Below, piece after piece: positions 56,476 through 64,000 of a DNA stretch of 64,000 bases (the stretch's first letter is position 1; every line of letters begins with the position of its first letter). The stretch lies in NCBI RefSeq assembly GCF_009763255.1, contig NZ_WSJB01000004.1, positions 62,001 through 126,000 of the forward strand, read 5' to 3'. This DNA comes from Bordetella sp. 02P26C-1. GTDB lineage: Bacteria; Pseudomonadota; Gammaproteobacteria; Burkholderiales; Burkholderiaceae_B. The translations under genes were made by a program, and so were the position numbers. Under the pieces are notes generated by a model. The model was given only the letters and a program-made list of their open reading frames with translations. It was not told where the DNA came from and made no database searches.

Positions 56476-58361
56476 TGCAATGCATCCTTTATTTGTTCAA
56501 GGGACGAAGGGTCTTCGATGGTGGTGAGATCACCGGGGTCGCGACCTTCGCAGATCGCGACAATCGCACGCCGCAGCACCTTGCCCGAACGCGTCTTGGG
56601 CAGAGCCGCCACGAACCGGATACGAGCTGGGCGCGCTACCGCGCCCAGCTGATCCTCGACTACGCGCATGATATCGCCTTCCACCGCGCGCGCGTCCTCG
56701 GGACGCTCGGCGAGCGCGGGATTTTTCAACACAGCAAACGCCATGGCGACCTGTCCCTTCAAGCTGTCGGCCACCCCCACCACCGCACATTCCGCGATGC
56801 CACTATGACTGTTGATGGACTCCTCGATCTCGCGCGTGCCCAGTCGGTGGCCAGCCACGTTGATCACATCATCGGTCCGCCCGAGGATGAACCAATAGCC
56901 GTCTTCGTCCACGCGCCCCCAATCGAAGGTCGAATACAGCTGCCGCCCAGGAATCGACGTAAAGTAGGTCTGCACAAAACGATCGTCATCGCCCCAGATC
57001 GTCGACATGGCGCCCGGCGGCAGTGGCGGCACGATGGCCACCACGCCTTTCTCGCCGGCGGGCAGGTCCTCGCCCGTCTGCTCGCTGACAATGCGCGCAT
57101 CGAAGCCATAGACGGGAAACGACGGGCTGCCGAATCGTGTCGCTACGCGTTCGACCCCTGGCTGCGCGGACAGAATCGGCCAGCCTGATTCTGTCTGCCA
57201 GTAGTTGTCGATGATGGGCTTGCCCAGCCCTTCCGAAATCCATTGCGCGGTAGGCTCGTCCAGCGGTTCCCCCGCCAGATAGACGGCGCGCAGCGTGGAA
57301 AGATCATGTCGGGAAAGCAATTCCGGCGCTTGCCGCTTGAGCACGCGGACCGCCGTCGGCGCCGAAAACAAGGTGTTGACGCGATGCTGCTCGACCAATT
57401 TCCACAGGATCGCGCCATCGGGCCGCACCGGCGTGCCCTCGTACAAAATCGTCGCCTGCCCGCCGATCAAGGGCCCGTACACGATATAGGAGTGCCCCAC
57501 GACCCAGCCAATATCGCTGGTGCAGAAGAAGGTATCGCCCGGCTTGCCGTCGAACAAATACTCCATCGACGCGGCCAGCGCCACGGCGTAGCCGCCAACA
57601 TCGCGTTGCACGCCTTTGGGCTTGCCCGTGGTGCCCGAGGTATAAAGAATGTAGCTGGGCTCCGACGACTCCAGCCATTGCACCGGCACCCGTGCGCCTT
57701 CGTGACGTTCGCGCAGCGCCTGGTAATCGAGATCACGCCGCGGCTCCAGACCGCAAGGCGCGAGGCCCCGGTTCAATACGATCACCGATTTGGGAGGATG
57801 GGCGCACAGGCTCAAGGCCTTGTCGAGCAGTGGCTTATACGGCACCACCTTGCCGGCGCGCGAGCCCGCGTCGGCCGACACAATCACCTTGGGTGTGGCG
57901 TCATCGATGCGCTGCGCCAGATTCACCGACGCAAACCCGCCGAACACCACGGAATGCACCGCGCCCAAACGCGCGCACGCCAACATCGTGAACACCGCCT
58001 GCGGCACCATCGGCATATAAAGCAGCACACGATCGCCCCGGCCCACGCCCTGCTCGCGCAGCATCGCGGCCACCGCGTTGACCTCGTCGAACAGTTGTCG
58101 GCGCGTGTAGGTGATTTCCTGATCGACCTCGGTGGACACCCAGATCAGCGCGGGCTGCTCGCCTTGCGACTCGACCCACCGGTCGACCGCGTTGAAACAC
58201 AGATTCGTCTGCCCCCCGACAAACCAGCGAGCGAAAGGCGGCCGAGAAAAATCCAGCACCTCGGCAAATGGCGTGTCCCAAAGTACACGCTCGGCTTGCT
58301 CACGCCAGAAGGCATCGCGGTCCGTGATCGAGCGGCGGTGAAACTCGCGGGTCTTTTGCAT
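56472..58361 (-). CDS. prpE: Propionyl-CoA synthetase
   Basis: Activates propionate for the methylcitrate cycle; 629 residues. P-loop [27 protein letters not shown] (the RDxGG tail is typical of PrpE, unlike acs), DIGWVVGHSYIVYGPLIGGQATILYEG, YWQTESGWPIL and the C-terminal lysine in [15 protein letters not shown]. Heads a three-gene leftward operon with the HbpS-like and MFS genes. It is far from the other prp genes in this window. Confidence 0.95.
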   Translation of the reverse strand: MQKTREFHRRSITDRDAFWREQAERVLWDTPFAEVLDFSRPPFARWFVGGQTNLCFNAVDRWVESQGEQPALIWVSTEVDQEITYTRRQLFDEVNAVAAMLREQGVGRGDRVLLYMPMVPQAVFTMLACARLGAVHSVVFGGFASVNLAQRIDDATPKVIVSADAGSRAGKVVPYKPLLDKALSLCAHPPKSVIVLNRGLAPCGLEPRRDLDYQALRERHEGARVPVQWLESSEPSYILYTSGTTGKPKGVQRDVGGYAVALAASMEYLFDGKPGDTFFCTSDIGWVVGHSYIVYGPLIGGQATILYEGTPVRPDGAILWKLVEQHRVNTLFSAPTAVRVLKRQAPELLSRHDLSTLRAVYLAGEPLDEPTAQWISEGLGKPIIDNYWQTESGWPILSAQPGVERVATRFGSPSFPVYGFDARIVSEQTGEDLPAGEKGVVAIVPPLPPGAMSTIWGDDDRFVQTYFTSIPGRQLYSTFDWGRVDEDGYWFILGRTDDVINVAGHRLGTREIEESINSHSGIAECAVVGVADSLKGQVAMAFAVLKNPALAERPEDARAVEGDIMRVVEDQLGAVARPARIRFVAALPKTRSGKVLRRAIVAICEGRDPGDLTTIEDPSSLEQIKDALQ

Positions 58362-58668
58362 GGTTTGTCTCCGGTATGTGCGGTCGTCAGCGACGATGCG
58401 ACTTATTTTTTCCAGATCTTATTGTCGCGAGCGAAGCTTGCATCAGTCTTTCGCGGCCCCCTCGGGAAATCCCCTAGAAAAAAGATGAATTTCCCGCAAA
58501 GCCAGCAATACCGGGCCTCTCCAACCAATTTGGCCTGCGAATCCGTCTGAAATGCGGCCCTAAGCCGCTGTAACAGGGATGACGAGGTGTGAGTGTTTGA
58601 TAGAATCGCTGCACTTCAATGCCAACCCTCTATCGCCAACCGGCGGTCTTCCAGCTCATAACGTATCT
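58362..58668. other. Divergent intergenic region prpE / NlpC-P60 gene
   Basis: About 307 bases that must hold the prpE promoter and that of the lipoprotein gene. I found no clear long repeat or convincing promoter pair by eye. Confidence 0.4.
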
Positions 58669-59313
58669 ATGACGCGCGCGAACCCCACGCCTAGCGAAGT
58701 CTTTAGTTTCCGTATCCCGGGTCTGATGATTGCCGCTTGCTGCCTGGTGTTAGCAGGTTGCGCGGCGCCGCGCCAGAGCGCTGATGTGTTCATCATCGAT
58801 GACCAAGATATCGCGCTCGCCTCGTTATCAAACGATCCAATAGGCGCACTGACCAAGAGCGCTGGCAAGCACGGTATCTCGCGTCAGCCAGTAGCAATGG
58901 CAGGGGCAAGCAACGCACTGATCGACGAGGCGCTGGAGCTCATCGGCATTCGCTATCGATATGGCGGCTCATCGCCCGAGACGGGGTTTGACTGCAGTGG
59001 CTTCGTGGCCTACACCGCCCAGCGCGCGCTCGGCTTGAAATTACCGCGTAACGCGGCGGCCATTGCCTCGATTGGCGCGAACGTCGACCAAAAGCAGCTG
59101 CAGCCTGGGGATCTGGTGTTTTTCAACACGCTGGGCCGCCGCTATTCCCACGTCGGCATCTATCTAGGCGAAAACCGTTTCGTGCATTCGCCCAGCGCCG
59201 GCGGCGCGGTGCGTATTGAAAGCATGACCATGGCCTATTGGTCCAAACGCTATAACGGCGCGCGCCGCTTGGACGGCAACTACGTCGCTGCGGCCGGTTC
59301 CGCCAGACGTTAA
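58669..59313 (+). CDS. NlpC/P60 (C40) family lipoprotein, putative peptidoglycan endopeptidase
   Basis: A 214-residue cell-wall hydrolase, probably cleaving D-Glu-Dpm type bonds. Lipoprotein signal: GLMIAACCLVLAGC, with lipid Cys31. The C40 domain has the catalytic Cys109 in TGFDCSGFVAYT, His in RRYSHVGIYLG and a third polar residue near FVHSPSAGG. The ATG at 58669 is preferred; the frame open upstream to 58579 only adds residues before the signal peptide. Converges on the DUF2325 gene. Confidence 0.92.
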   Translation: MTRANPTPSEVFSFRIPGLMIAACCLVLAGCAAPRQSADVFIIDDQDIALASLSNDPIGALTKSAGKHGISRQPVAMAGASNALIDEALELIGIRYRYGGSSPETGFDCSGFVAYTAQRALGLKLPRNAAAIASIGANVDQKQLQPGDLVFFNTLGRRYSHVGIYLGENRFVHSPSAGGAVRIESMTMAYWSKRYNGARRLDGNYVAAAGSARR

Positions 59314-59325
59314 CCTGCGGTCCCG

Positions 59326-59652
59326 TTAACCCGCGGACCCGCAGTGCCTGCCGCAAAGGCCGCACTGCTGCAGCGCCTGTTGCATGCTACATACCGAGCG
59401 CCGGCACGCCACGACCCGGATTCCTCCGCGCTGCGCCGCATTACGAAACGTCTTCATGACGTTATGGCCCAGAAAATCCGTCAGCAAAATAACCAGTTGC
59501 GTCCCCGAGGGTAATTGCAAGGTTTTCTTCTGATGCGACGGGTCGCGCCCACTGATGTGATGCGTGATTGAAATATTGTGGCCTTTGAGCAGATCCGGAA
59601 TATTTCCCAGCCGGTCCGCGCCTACCACCACCGCACTTAGCGCTGCTGTCAT
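59326..59652 (-). CDS. DUF2325 domain protein, probably iron-regulated
   Basis: A 108-residue protein of the DUF2325 family (ALSAVVVGADRLGNIPDLLKGHNISITHHISGRDPSHQ, then PSGTQLVILLTDFLGHNVMKTFRNAAQRGGIRVVACRRS). The C-terminal part is cysteine-rich (CRRSVCSM...CGLCGRHC), suggesting metal binding. ATG 59652 has GGAG 8 bases upstream; ATG 59658 and GTG 59661 are alternatives. A Fur-box-like sequence stands 31 bases upstream. Function unknown. Confidence 0.82.
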   Translation of the reverse strand: MTAALSAVVVGADRLGNIPDLLKGHNISITHHISGRDPSHQKKTLQLPSGTQLVILLTDFLGHNVMKTFRNAAQRGGIRVVACRRSVCSMQQALQQCGLCGRHCGSAG

Positions 59653-59683
59653 GATCATCACTCCAGAGGTTTAAACGATTGGT

Positions 59684-59702
59684 GTTAATGATAATTATTC
59701 CC
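59684..59702. promoter_or_regulatory. Fur box-like site
   Basis: GTTAATGATAATTATTCCC agrees with the 19-base Fur consensus GATAATGATAATCATTATC at 15 positions. It is in the promoter region of the DUF2325 gene, in an AT-rich stretch. Confidence 0.65.
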
Positions 59703-59846
59703 ATTCTTTTGGGCAACTTAAATGAGATCGGTTCTTATTTAATTATTTAATCAGGTCTGCTATTGGGATAGCGGCATGCGGGAGTTCCGGACCGACTTGC
59801 CGGCCGAAGCCCACACCATGCCGTCTGCCGTATATTGAAGGACATG

Positions 59847-59870
59847 AAAAAACCCGGCTTTGCGCCGGGT
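59847..59870 (-). terminator. Terminator of cysB
   Basis: ACCCGGC-GCAAA-GCCGGGT on the minus strand followed by TTTTT, about 35 bases after the cysB stop. Confidence 0.9.
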
Positions 59871-59905
59871 CAAGAAATCGTCATTCGCTATCTGCCACGC
59901 CTGCA

Positions 59906-60850
59906 CTAAGGGCGTCGACTCTGCACGGCCTCCGTCACCACCTCGCGCGTCAACGCCGGAGCCATCATTTCCAGGAACGTATAGACATAATCGCGCAGAA
60001 AAACCCCCGCCTTCACGCCCACGCGGGTGGTATGCGTGCCGAAGAGGTGCCCCACCGGCAGCCCAATCAGGTTGCCATCGCGGCGCGGATCATAGGCTAC
60101 GCCCGCGATAATGCCGATGCCCAAGCCCACATCCACATAAGTTTTGATCACGTCGGCGTCGATGGCTTCCAGCACGATATCGGGATGTACGCTCTGGCTC
60201 GCAAAAACCTCGTCGATCGTGCTACGGCCGGTAAATGCGCGGTCGTACGTGACGATGGGATATTCGGCCAGTTGCGTCAGCGTGATATTACGCGCCTCGC
60301 TGGAGGTCAGATCCGCCAAGGGATGGTCCGGCCGCACCACCACCGTATGCTCCCAGGTGTAGACCGGCAAGGTAGCCAGCCCAGGCGTGAGCGCGAGCGA
60401 CTCGGTCGCCAAGGCCAGATCCGCCTGTTCATGCAGCACCATTTCGGCCAATTGCGCGGGGCTGCCCTCGGCCAAAGACAGGTGGACTTTCGGAAACTGC
60501 TGTCGAAACGCGGGGATGACACGCGGCAATAGATACCGGGCCTGGGTGTGGGTGCAGGCAATCACCAGTCCGCCCTCATCCCGGCGCGCGAATTCGTCGC
60601 TGACTTTTTTCAGGTTATCGACTTCGCGCATGATGCGGTCGATCACCTGCGACACGGCTAAACCGGGCTTGGTCAGGCCCTTGATGCGCTTGCCATGACG
60701 CTCGAAGATCTTGATACCGAGCTCGTCCTCAAACTCAATGATCGCTTTAGACACCCCCGGCTGGGAGGTGTACAACATACGCGCGGCTTCCGTCAGGTTG
60801 AAGTCGCGGCGTATCGTTTCTCGCACAAAGCGAAACTGCTGAAGATTCAT
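59906..60850 (-). CDS. cysB: CysB-type LysR regulator
   Basis: LysR activator of sulfate assimilation and sulfur-source genes. 314 residues; starts MNLQQFRFVRETIRRDFNLTEAARMLYTSQPGVSKAIIEFEDELGI, which is characteristic of CysB/Cbl. ARYLLPRVIPAFRQQFPKVHLSLAEGSP, and TYDRAFTGRSTIDEVF with the effector-site Thr/Arg also match. It responds to acetylserine in relatives. Cbl is an alternative. Relevant to the organosulfur genes at the other end of the window. Confidence 0.9.
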   Translation of the reverse strand: MNLQQFRFVRETIRRDFNLTEAARMLYTSQPGVSKAIIEFEDELGIKIFERHGKRIKGLTKPGLAVSQVIDRIMREVDNLKKVSDEFARRDEGGLVIACTHTQARYLLPRVIPAFRQQFPKVHLSLAEGSPAQLAEMVLHEQADLALATESLALTPGLATLPVYTWEHTVVVRPDHPLADLTSSEARNITLTQLAEYPIVTYDRAFTGRSTIDEVFASQSVHPDIVLEAIDADVIKTYVDVGLGIGIIAGVAYDPRRDGNLIGLPVGHLFGTHTTRVGVKAGVFLRDYVYTFLEMMAPALTREVVTEAVQSRRP

Positions 60851-61025
60851 GATGGCCCCGTATATGTCGGAACCATTATAGGTAATATAGAAGGCGATCT
60901 ATATTACTTATTGGAATTTGTAAATTTAGAGCAAGCGCGCCCTGCCGCATGGGGTAGACGCCACGCGCCCGCGCAGGCAAGCGCATGGCTTCTTGCGGCC
61001 TGCGCTGCGCGGACACCCTCCTCGT

Positions 61026-62519
61026 TCAACGCATAGAAATGGTCGTATTCACCGTCCGGCCATGCGCGGACCAGCGCGCCGTAACCGTCTTGGTTTGCGT
61101 CCAGAACTGCACGGCCTGTTTGCCATTGGGCCCCAGGTCACCCAGTTTGGATCCTCGCGAACCCGTGAAGCTGAACCAAGCGACCGGCACCGGAATGGGG
61201 ATATTGATGCCCACCTGCCCGACATCGATATTGTTCTGGAAATAACGCGCCGCGCCGCCATCCTGAGTAAACAGCGCCACGCCGTTTCCGTTCGGATTGC
61301 GGTTGATAAACGCCACCGCCTCTTCCAATGTATCGACTCCGACCACGCACAGAACGGGGCCAAAGATTTCCTCTTTATAGACGGCCATATTTTCCGTCAC
61401 CCCGTCGAAGACTGTCGGCCCGACGAAATTGCCTTGTTCGTATCCCGCGATGCTTGGATTGCGGCCATCGAGCAGCAGTTTCGCCCCCTCCTCTATGCCT
61501 TGCTGAATCAGGCTTTCTACACGCTTTCTGGCTTGTGGCGATACCAGTGGCCCCAGATCGGCCTCGCGGTCCGTGCCGGCATTGACTTTCAGCTTCTTCG
61601 CGCGCTCGACAAAATCAGGCAGCCAGTTGCGCGCCTCGCCCACCAGCACGGCGACCGAGGCGGCCATGCAGCGCTGCCCGGCCGCGCCGAACGCCGCGCC
61701 CAGAAGTTGGTTCAACGCGACCTCCGGATCCGCATCCGGCAAGATCACGCAGTGGTTTTTCGCGCCCATCATGGCCTGACAACGCTTGCCCGCATCCGAA
61801 GCGCGCCGATAGATCTCGGTGCCTACGCGCGTGGACCCGATGAATGAAATCGCCTTGATATCGGTATGATCGCAAATCGCGTTAGCGATGTCGGGGCCGC
61901 CATGCACGACGTTCAACACACCCGGCGGCAATCCGGCTTCCAGCGCGAGTTGCGCGAGAAACAGCGACGAGGTGGGATCTTGCTCGGACGGCTTGAGCAC
62001 GAACGTGTTTCCGCAGGCCACGGCGATCGGGAACATGAAGCAAGGCAACATCACCGGGAAGTTAAACGCGGTAATACCCGCGCATACCCCCAGCGGCTGG
62101 ATCAGCGTATACACATCGATGCCGCCCGCGGCATTCTCGGCGTATTCGCCCAGCTGCAACGAGGCGATCGAGCAGGCATGTTCGACCACTTCCAGGCCGC
62201 GCCCGACTTCGCCTTCCGCATCGGGCAAGGTTTTGCCATGCTCGCGGGTAATCATTTCCGCTAACTTGGTCGTGTTCGCTCGCAGCAGTTCTTGCAGCTT
62301 CAGCATGACGCGCATGCGGGTACCTTGCCCGCTGTTGCGCCAGGTCTGAAATGCCGCTTTGGCACTGGCTACGGCCCGGTCCAGCTCTTCACGCGTGGCG
62401 AATGGCACACGCGCTACGACTTCTTGGGTCGCGGGATTGATGACATCGCGCCATTCGCTGGTCTGCGACTGCACGAGTTGGCCATCGATCAATAGCGGTA
62501 CGCGGGGGACTTCACTCAT
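61026..62519 (-). CDS. mmsA: CoA-acylating methylmalonate-semialdehyde dehydrogenase
   Basis: Oxidises methylmalonate semialdehyde to propionyl-CoA (valine degradation) or malonate semialdehyde to acetyl-CoA. 497 residues. Catalytic Cys in GAAGQRCMAASVAVLVG; GITAFNFPVMLPCFMFPIAVACGNTFVLKPSEQDP and HGKTLPDAEGEVGRGLEVVEHAC are MmsA hallmarks. It follows a branched-chain-amino-acid-type binding-protein gene after about 120 bases, fitting valine or beta-alanine catabolism. Confidence 0.95.
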   Translation of the reverse strand: MSEVPRVPLLIDGQLVQSQTSEWRDVINPATQEVVARVPFATREELDRAVASAKAAFQTWRNSGQGTRMRVMLKLQELLRANTTKLAEMITREHGKTLPDAEGEVGRGLEVVEHACSIASLQLGEYAENAAGGIDVYTLIQPLGVCAGITAFNFPVMLPCFMFPIAVACGNTFVLKPSEQDPTSSLFLAQLALEAGLPPGVLNVVHGGPDIANAICDHTDIKAISFIGSTRVGTEIYRRASDAGKRCQAMMGAKNHCVILPDADPEVALNQLLGAAFGAAGQRCMAASVAVLVGEARNWLPDFVERAKKLKVNAGTDREADLGPLVSPQARKRVESLIQQGIEEGAKLLLDGRNPSIAGYEQGNFVGPTVFDGVTENMAVYKEEIFGPVLCVVGVDTLEEAVAFINRNPNGNGVALFTQDGGAARYFQNNIDVGQVGINIPIPVPVAWFSFTGSRGSKLGDLGPNGKQAVQFWTQTKTVTARWSAHGRTVNTTISMR

Positions 62520-62642
62520 ACTGGCTCCTTATGGGAGAAGGAAACACCATGCCGGCGGGATGCCGGTCAGTGATACCGGTCTACGGCGACTGCGCTCGTC
62601 ACGCGCATGGGCTGGCGATCGCGCCGCCGTATCAACAGCGAT

Positions 62643-63860
62643 TTACTGCTTGAGTAATGGACAAGTCGATTCCGACAGCGGCTGGAATGCCTCGGCCGCT
62701 GGAATGGTGGCGATGAGCTTCGAATAGTCCCACCCGCCTTTGGACTCGTCGGGTTTCTTCACCTCGTACAAGTACATGTCGTGGATCACACGCCCGTCGG
62801 GACGAATGCTGGCGTTGCGCATAATCGGGTCCTGGATCGGCAACTCGCGCATCTTGTCGGCGACGACTTTGCCCTGCGTGCTACCCGTGGCGGCAACGGC
62901 GCGCAGATAGTGCAGCACGCTGGAATACACGCCCGCCTGCGTCATGGTTGGCTTCAAGCCGCGAAAGGCTTTTTCAAACCGCGCCGACCAGTCGCGCGTG
63001 GCGTCGTCATAGTCCCAATAGAAACCATCGACGTACGAAAGCCCCTGCGCATTGTCCAGCCCCAACGCACGCAGATCCGAGAGGAAAATCAGCAGCGACA
63101 CCAAACGCTGGCCGCCTTCGACGATGCCGAATTCGCGCGCCTGTTTGACCGCATTGACCGTGTCTTGTCCGCCGTTGGCCAAGGCCACTACCTGGGCCTT
63201 GGAGCTTTGCGCTTGCAGCAGGTAGGAGGCAAAATCCGGCGCATTCAAGGGATGGCGCACCGAGCCCGCGACGGTTCCACCCAGCGCTTTAACGGCTTTG
63301 GCCGTATCGGCCTCCAGTGAATGGCCAAACGCATAGTCTACGGTGATGAAATACCAGGACTTGCCGCCCGCGCGTACCGTCGCTTTGGCGCCGCCGGCGG
63401 ATTGGGAATAGGTGTCGAACATCCAATGAAAACCGACCGGCGAGCATTCTTTATTGGTCAGCGCCGTGGTTGCCGGACCCGAGAACATCACGACTTTGTC
63501 TTTTTCGCGCGCGATGCCCTGCACCGCCAGCGCCACGGCCGAGTTCGTCAGGTCGGCAATCGCCGTGACACCGTCCCGATCGAACCATTCGCGCGCGCGA
63601 GCCGCGCCCACATCCGCTTTATTCTGATTGTCGGCCGAGACAAGCTCGATTTTCATGCCTTTGCATTCGGCGGCCAGACAATCGTCAATCGCCATCTGGG
63701 CAGCGGCGACAGACCCTGGTCCGCCCATCGCGGCGTACGTGCCTGACATATCCGTCAGCACCCCGATCTTGACCGGCGGCTTATCGGCCGCCCAAGCTGA
63801 ACCGCAAAAAATCGCGCCCAAACACCAACCAGCGGCCAAGCCGCGAGCGTAGCGTGTCAT
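62643..63860 (-). CDS. ABC transporter substrate-binding protein, branched-chain amino acid type
   Basis: Periplasmic type I binding protein (LivK-like, Peripla_BP_6), 405 residues. Signal peptide MTRYARGLAAGWCLGAIFCGSAWA, then KPPVKIGVLTDMSGTYAAMGGPGSVAAAQMAIDDC. CLAAEC holds a cysteine pair that could form a disulfide. No permease or ATPase genes are in view to its left; upstream (right of 63860) lies outside or at the window edge. Ligand unknown; amides, short acids or valine-related compounds are possible given mmsA. Confidence 0.9.
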   Translation of the reverse strand: MTRYARGLAAGWCLGAIFCGSAWAADKPPVKIGVLTDMSGTYAAMGGPGSVAAAQMAIDDCLAAECKGMKIELVSADNQNKADVGAARAREWFDRDGVTAIADLTNSAVALAVQGIAREKDKVVMFSGPATTALTNKECSPVGFHWMFDTYSQSAGGAKATVRAGGKSWYFITVDYAFGHSLEADTAKAVKALGGTVAGSVRHPLNAPDFASYLLQAQSSKAQVVALANGGQDTVNAVKQAREFGIVEGGQRLVSLLIFLSDLRALGLDNAQGLSYVDGFYWDYDDATRDWSARFEKAFRGLKPTMTQAGVYSSVLHYLRAVAATGSTQGKVVADKMRELPIQDPIMRNASIRPDGRVIHDMYLYEVKKPDESKGGWDYSKLIATIPAAEAFQPLSESTCPLLKQ

Positions 63861-64000
63861 GATGGTTGTCTCCGGTGATTATTATGATCGTCGTGGACCC
63901 TATGCACCGTCGGTCCGACGACCTAGTGTAGAGGGGCGATCTTCATCCGGCAACCCTGGGAATTACGCGTCTTTGGGTGCCTTTACCCGCAAACGCCGCC
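63861..64000. other. Upstream region of the binding-protein gene, cut by window end
   Basis: About 140 bases to the right edge; probably the promoter region of the LivK-like gene. No gene or clear site seen. Confidence 0.35.

Overview
The window reads as chromosomal DNA of a GC-rich betaproteobacterium of the order Burkholderiales, most likely family Alcaligenaceae (Bordetella/Achromobacter/Advenella relatives). The grounds are the pyrG-kdsA-eno-ftsB block, two Bug/TctC-type binding proteins, the AcnD/PrpF form of the methylcitrate cycle beside prpD, and a CysB-type regulator. I see no rRNA, tRNA, CRISPR array, transposase or integrase. Species-level placement is inference.

Region 1 (1-21.5 kb) is propionyl-CoA metabolism interrupted by an accessory catabolic block. 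prpC (2-methylcitrate synthase, cut by the left edge) ends at a strong terminator. About 14 kb later come prpF and acnD, then a GntR regulator divergent from prpD. Between them lie leftward genes for a thiol dioxygenase of the 3-mercaptopropionate type, an acryloyl-CoA reductase (AcuI type), an atypical crotonase, an acyl-CoA ligase, a Bug protein, an AhpD-like protein and an enolase-superfamily enzyme. An IclR regulator, a divergent class III CoA-transferase with a second atypical crotonase, a LysR regulator, another Bug protein and a two-component flavin monooxygenase follow. My main hypothesis is that this block converts a C3 thiol or sulfinate compound to propionyl-CoA, which the flanking methylcitrate genes consume.

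Region 2 (21.6-28.7 kb) is mostly housekeeping on the plus strand: HemJ-like protein, an RlmL-like rRNA methyltransferase, an RDD membrane protein, an acyl-CoA synthetase, a gamma carbonic anhydrase, Hsp33 and a lone TadE-like protein. A promoter-to-terminator stretch at 23.73-23.98 kb looks like an unannotated structured RNA of about 220 nt or a leader of the RDD gene.

Region 3 (28.65-33 kb) is the leftward pyrG-kdsA-eno-ftsB operon. Region 4 (33-44.4 kb) is a leftward glutathione/peptide import and degradation cluster: RpiR regulator, IaaA, GsiA-GsiB-GsiC-GsiD, then P1, M55 and aminopeptidase P family peptidases. Its divergent promoter region holds three perfect inverted repeats, and the gene on the other side encodes a Hint-domain protein.

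Region 5 (45.7-64 kb) holds short-chain acyl-CoA and electron-transfer genes: a 3-oxoacid CoA-transferase pair, a hotdog thioesterase, ETF-ubiquinone oxidoreductase, threonine aldolase, acetyl-CoA synthetase, propionyl-CoA synthetase coupled to an HbpS/GlcG-like protein and a UMF1-type MFS carrier, an NlpC/P60 lipoprotein, a Fur-box-preceded DUF2325 gene, cysB, mmsA and a branched-chain-amino-acid-type binding protein. Propionyl-CoA is a recurring theme (prpC, prpD, acnD, prpF, prpE, acuI, mmsA). Family assignments come from reading the protein sequences by eye; no database search was run.
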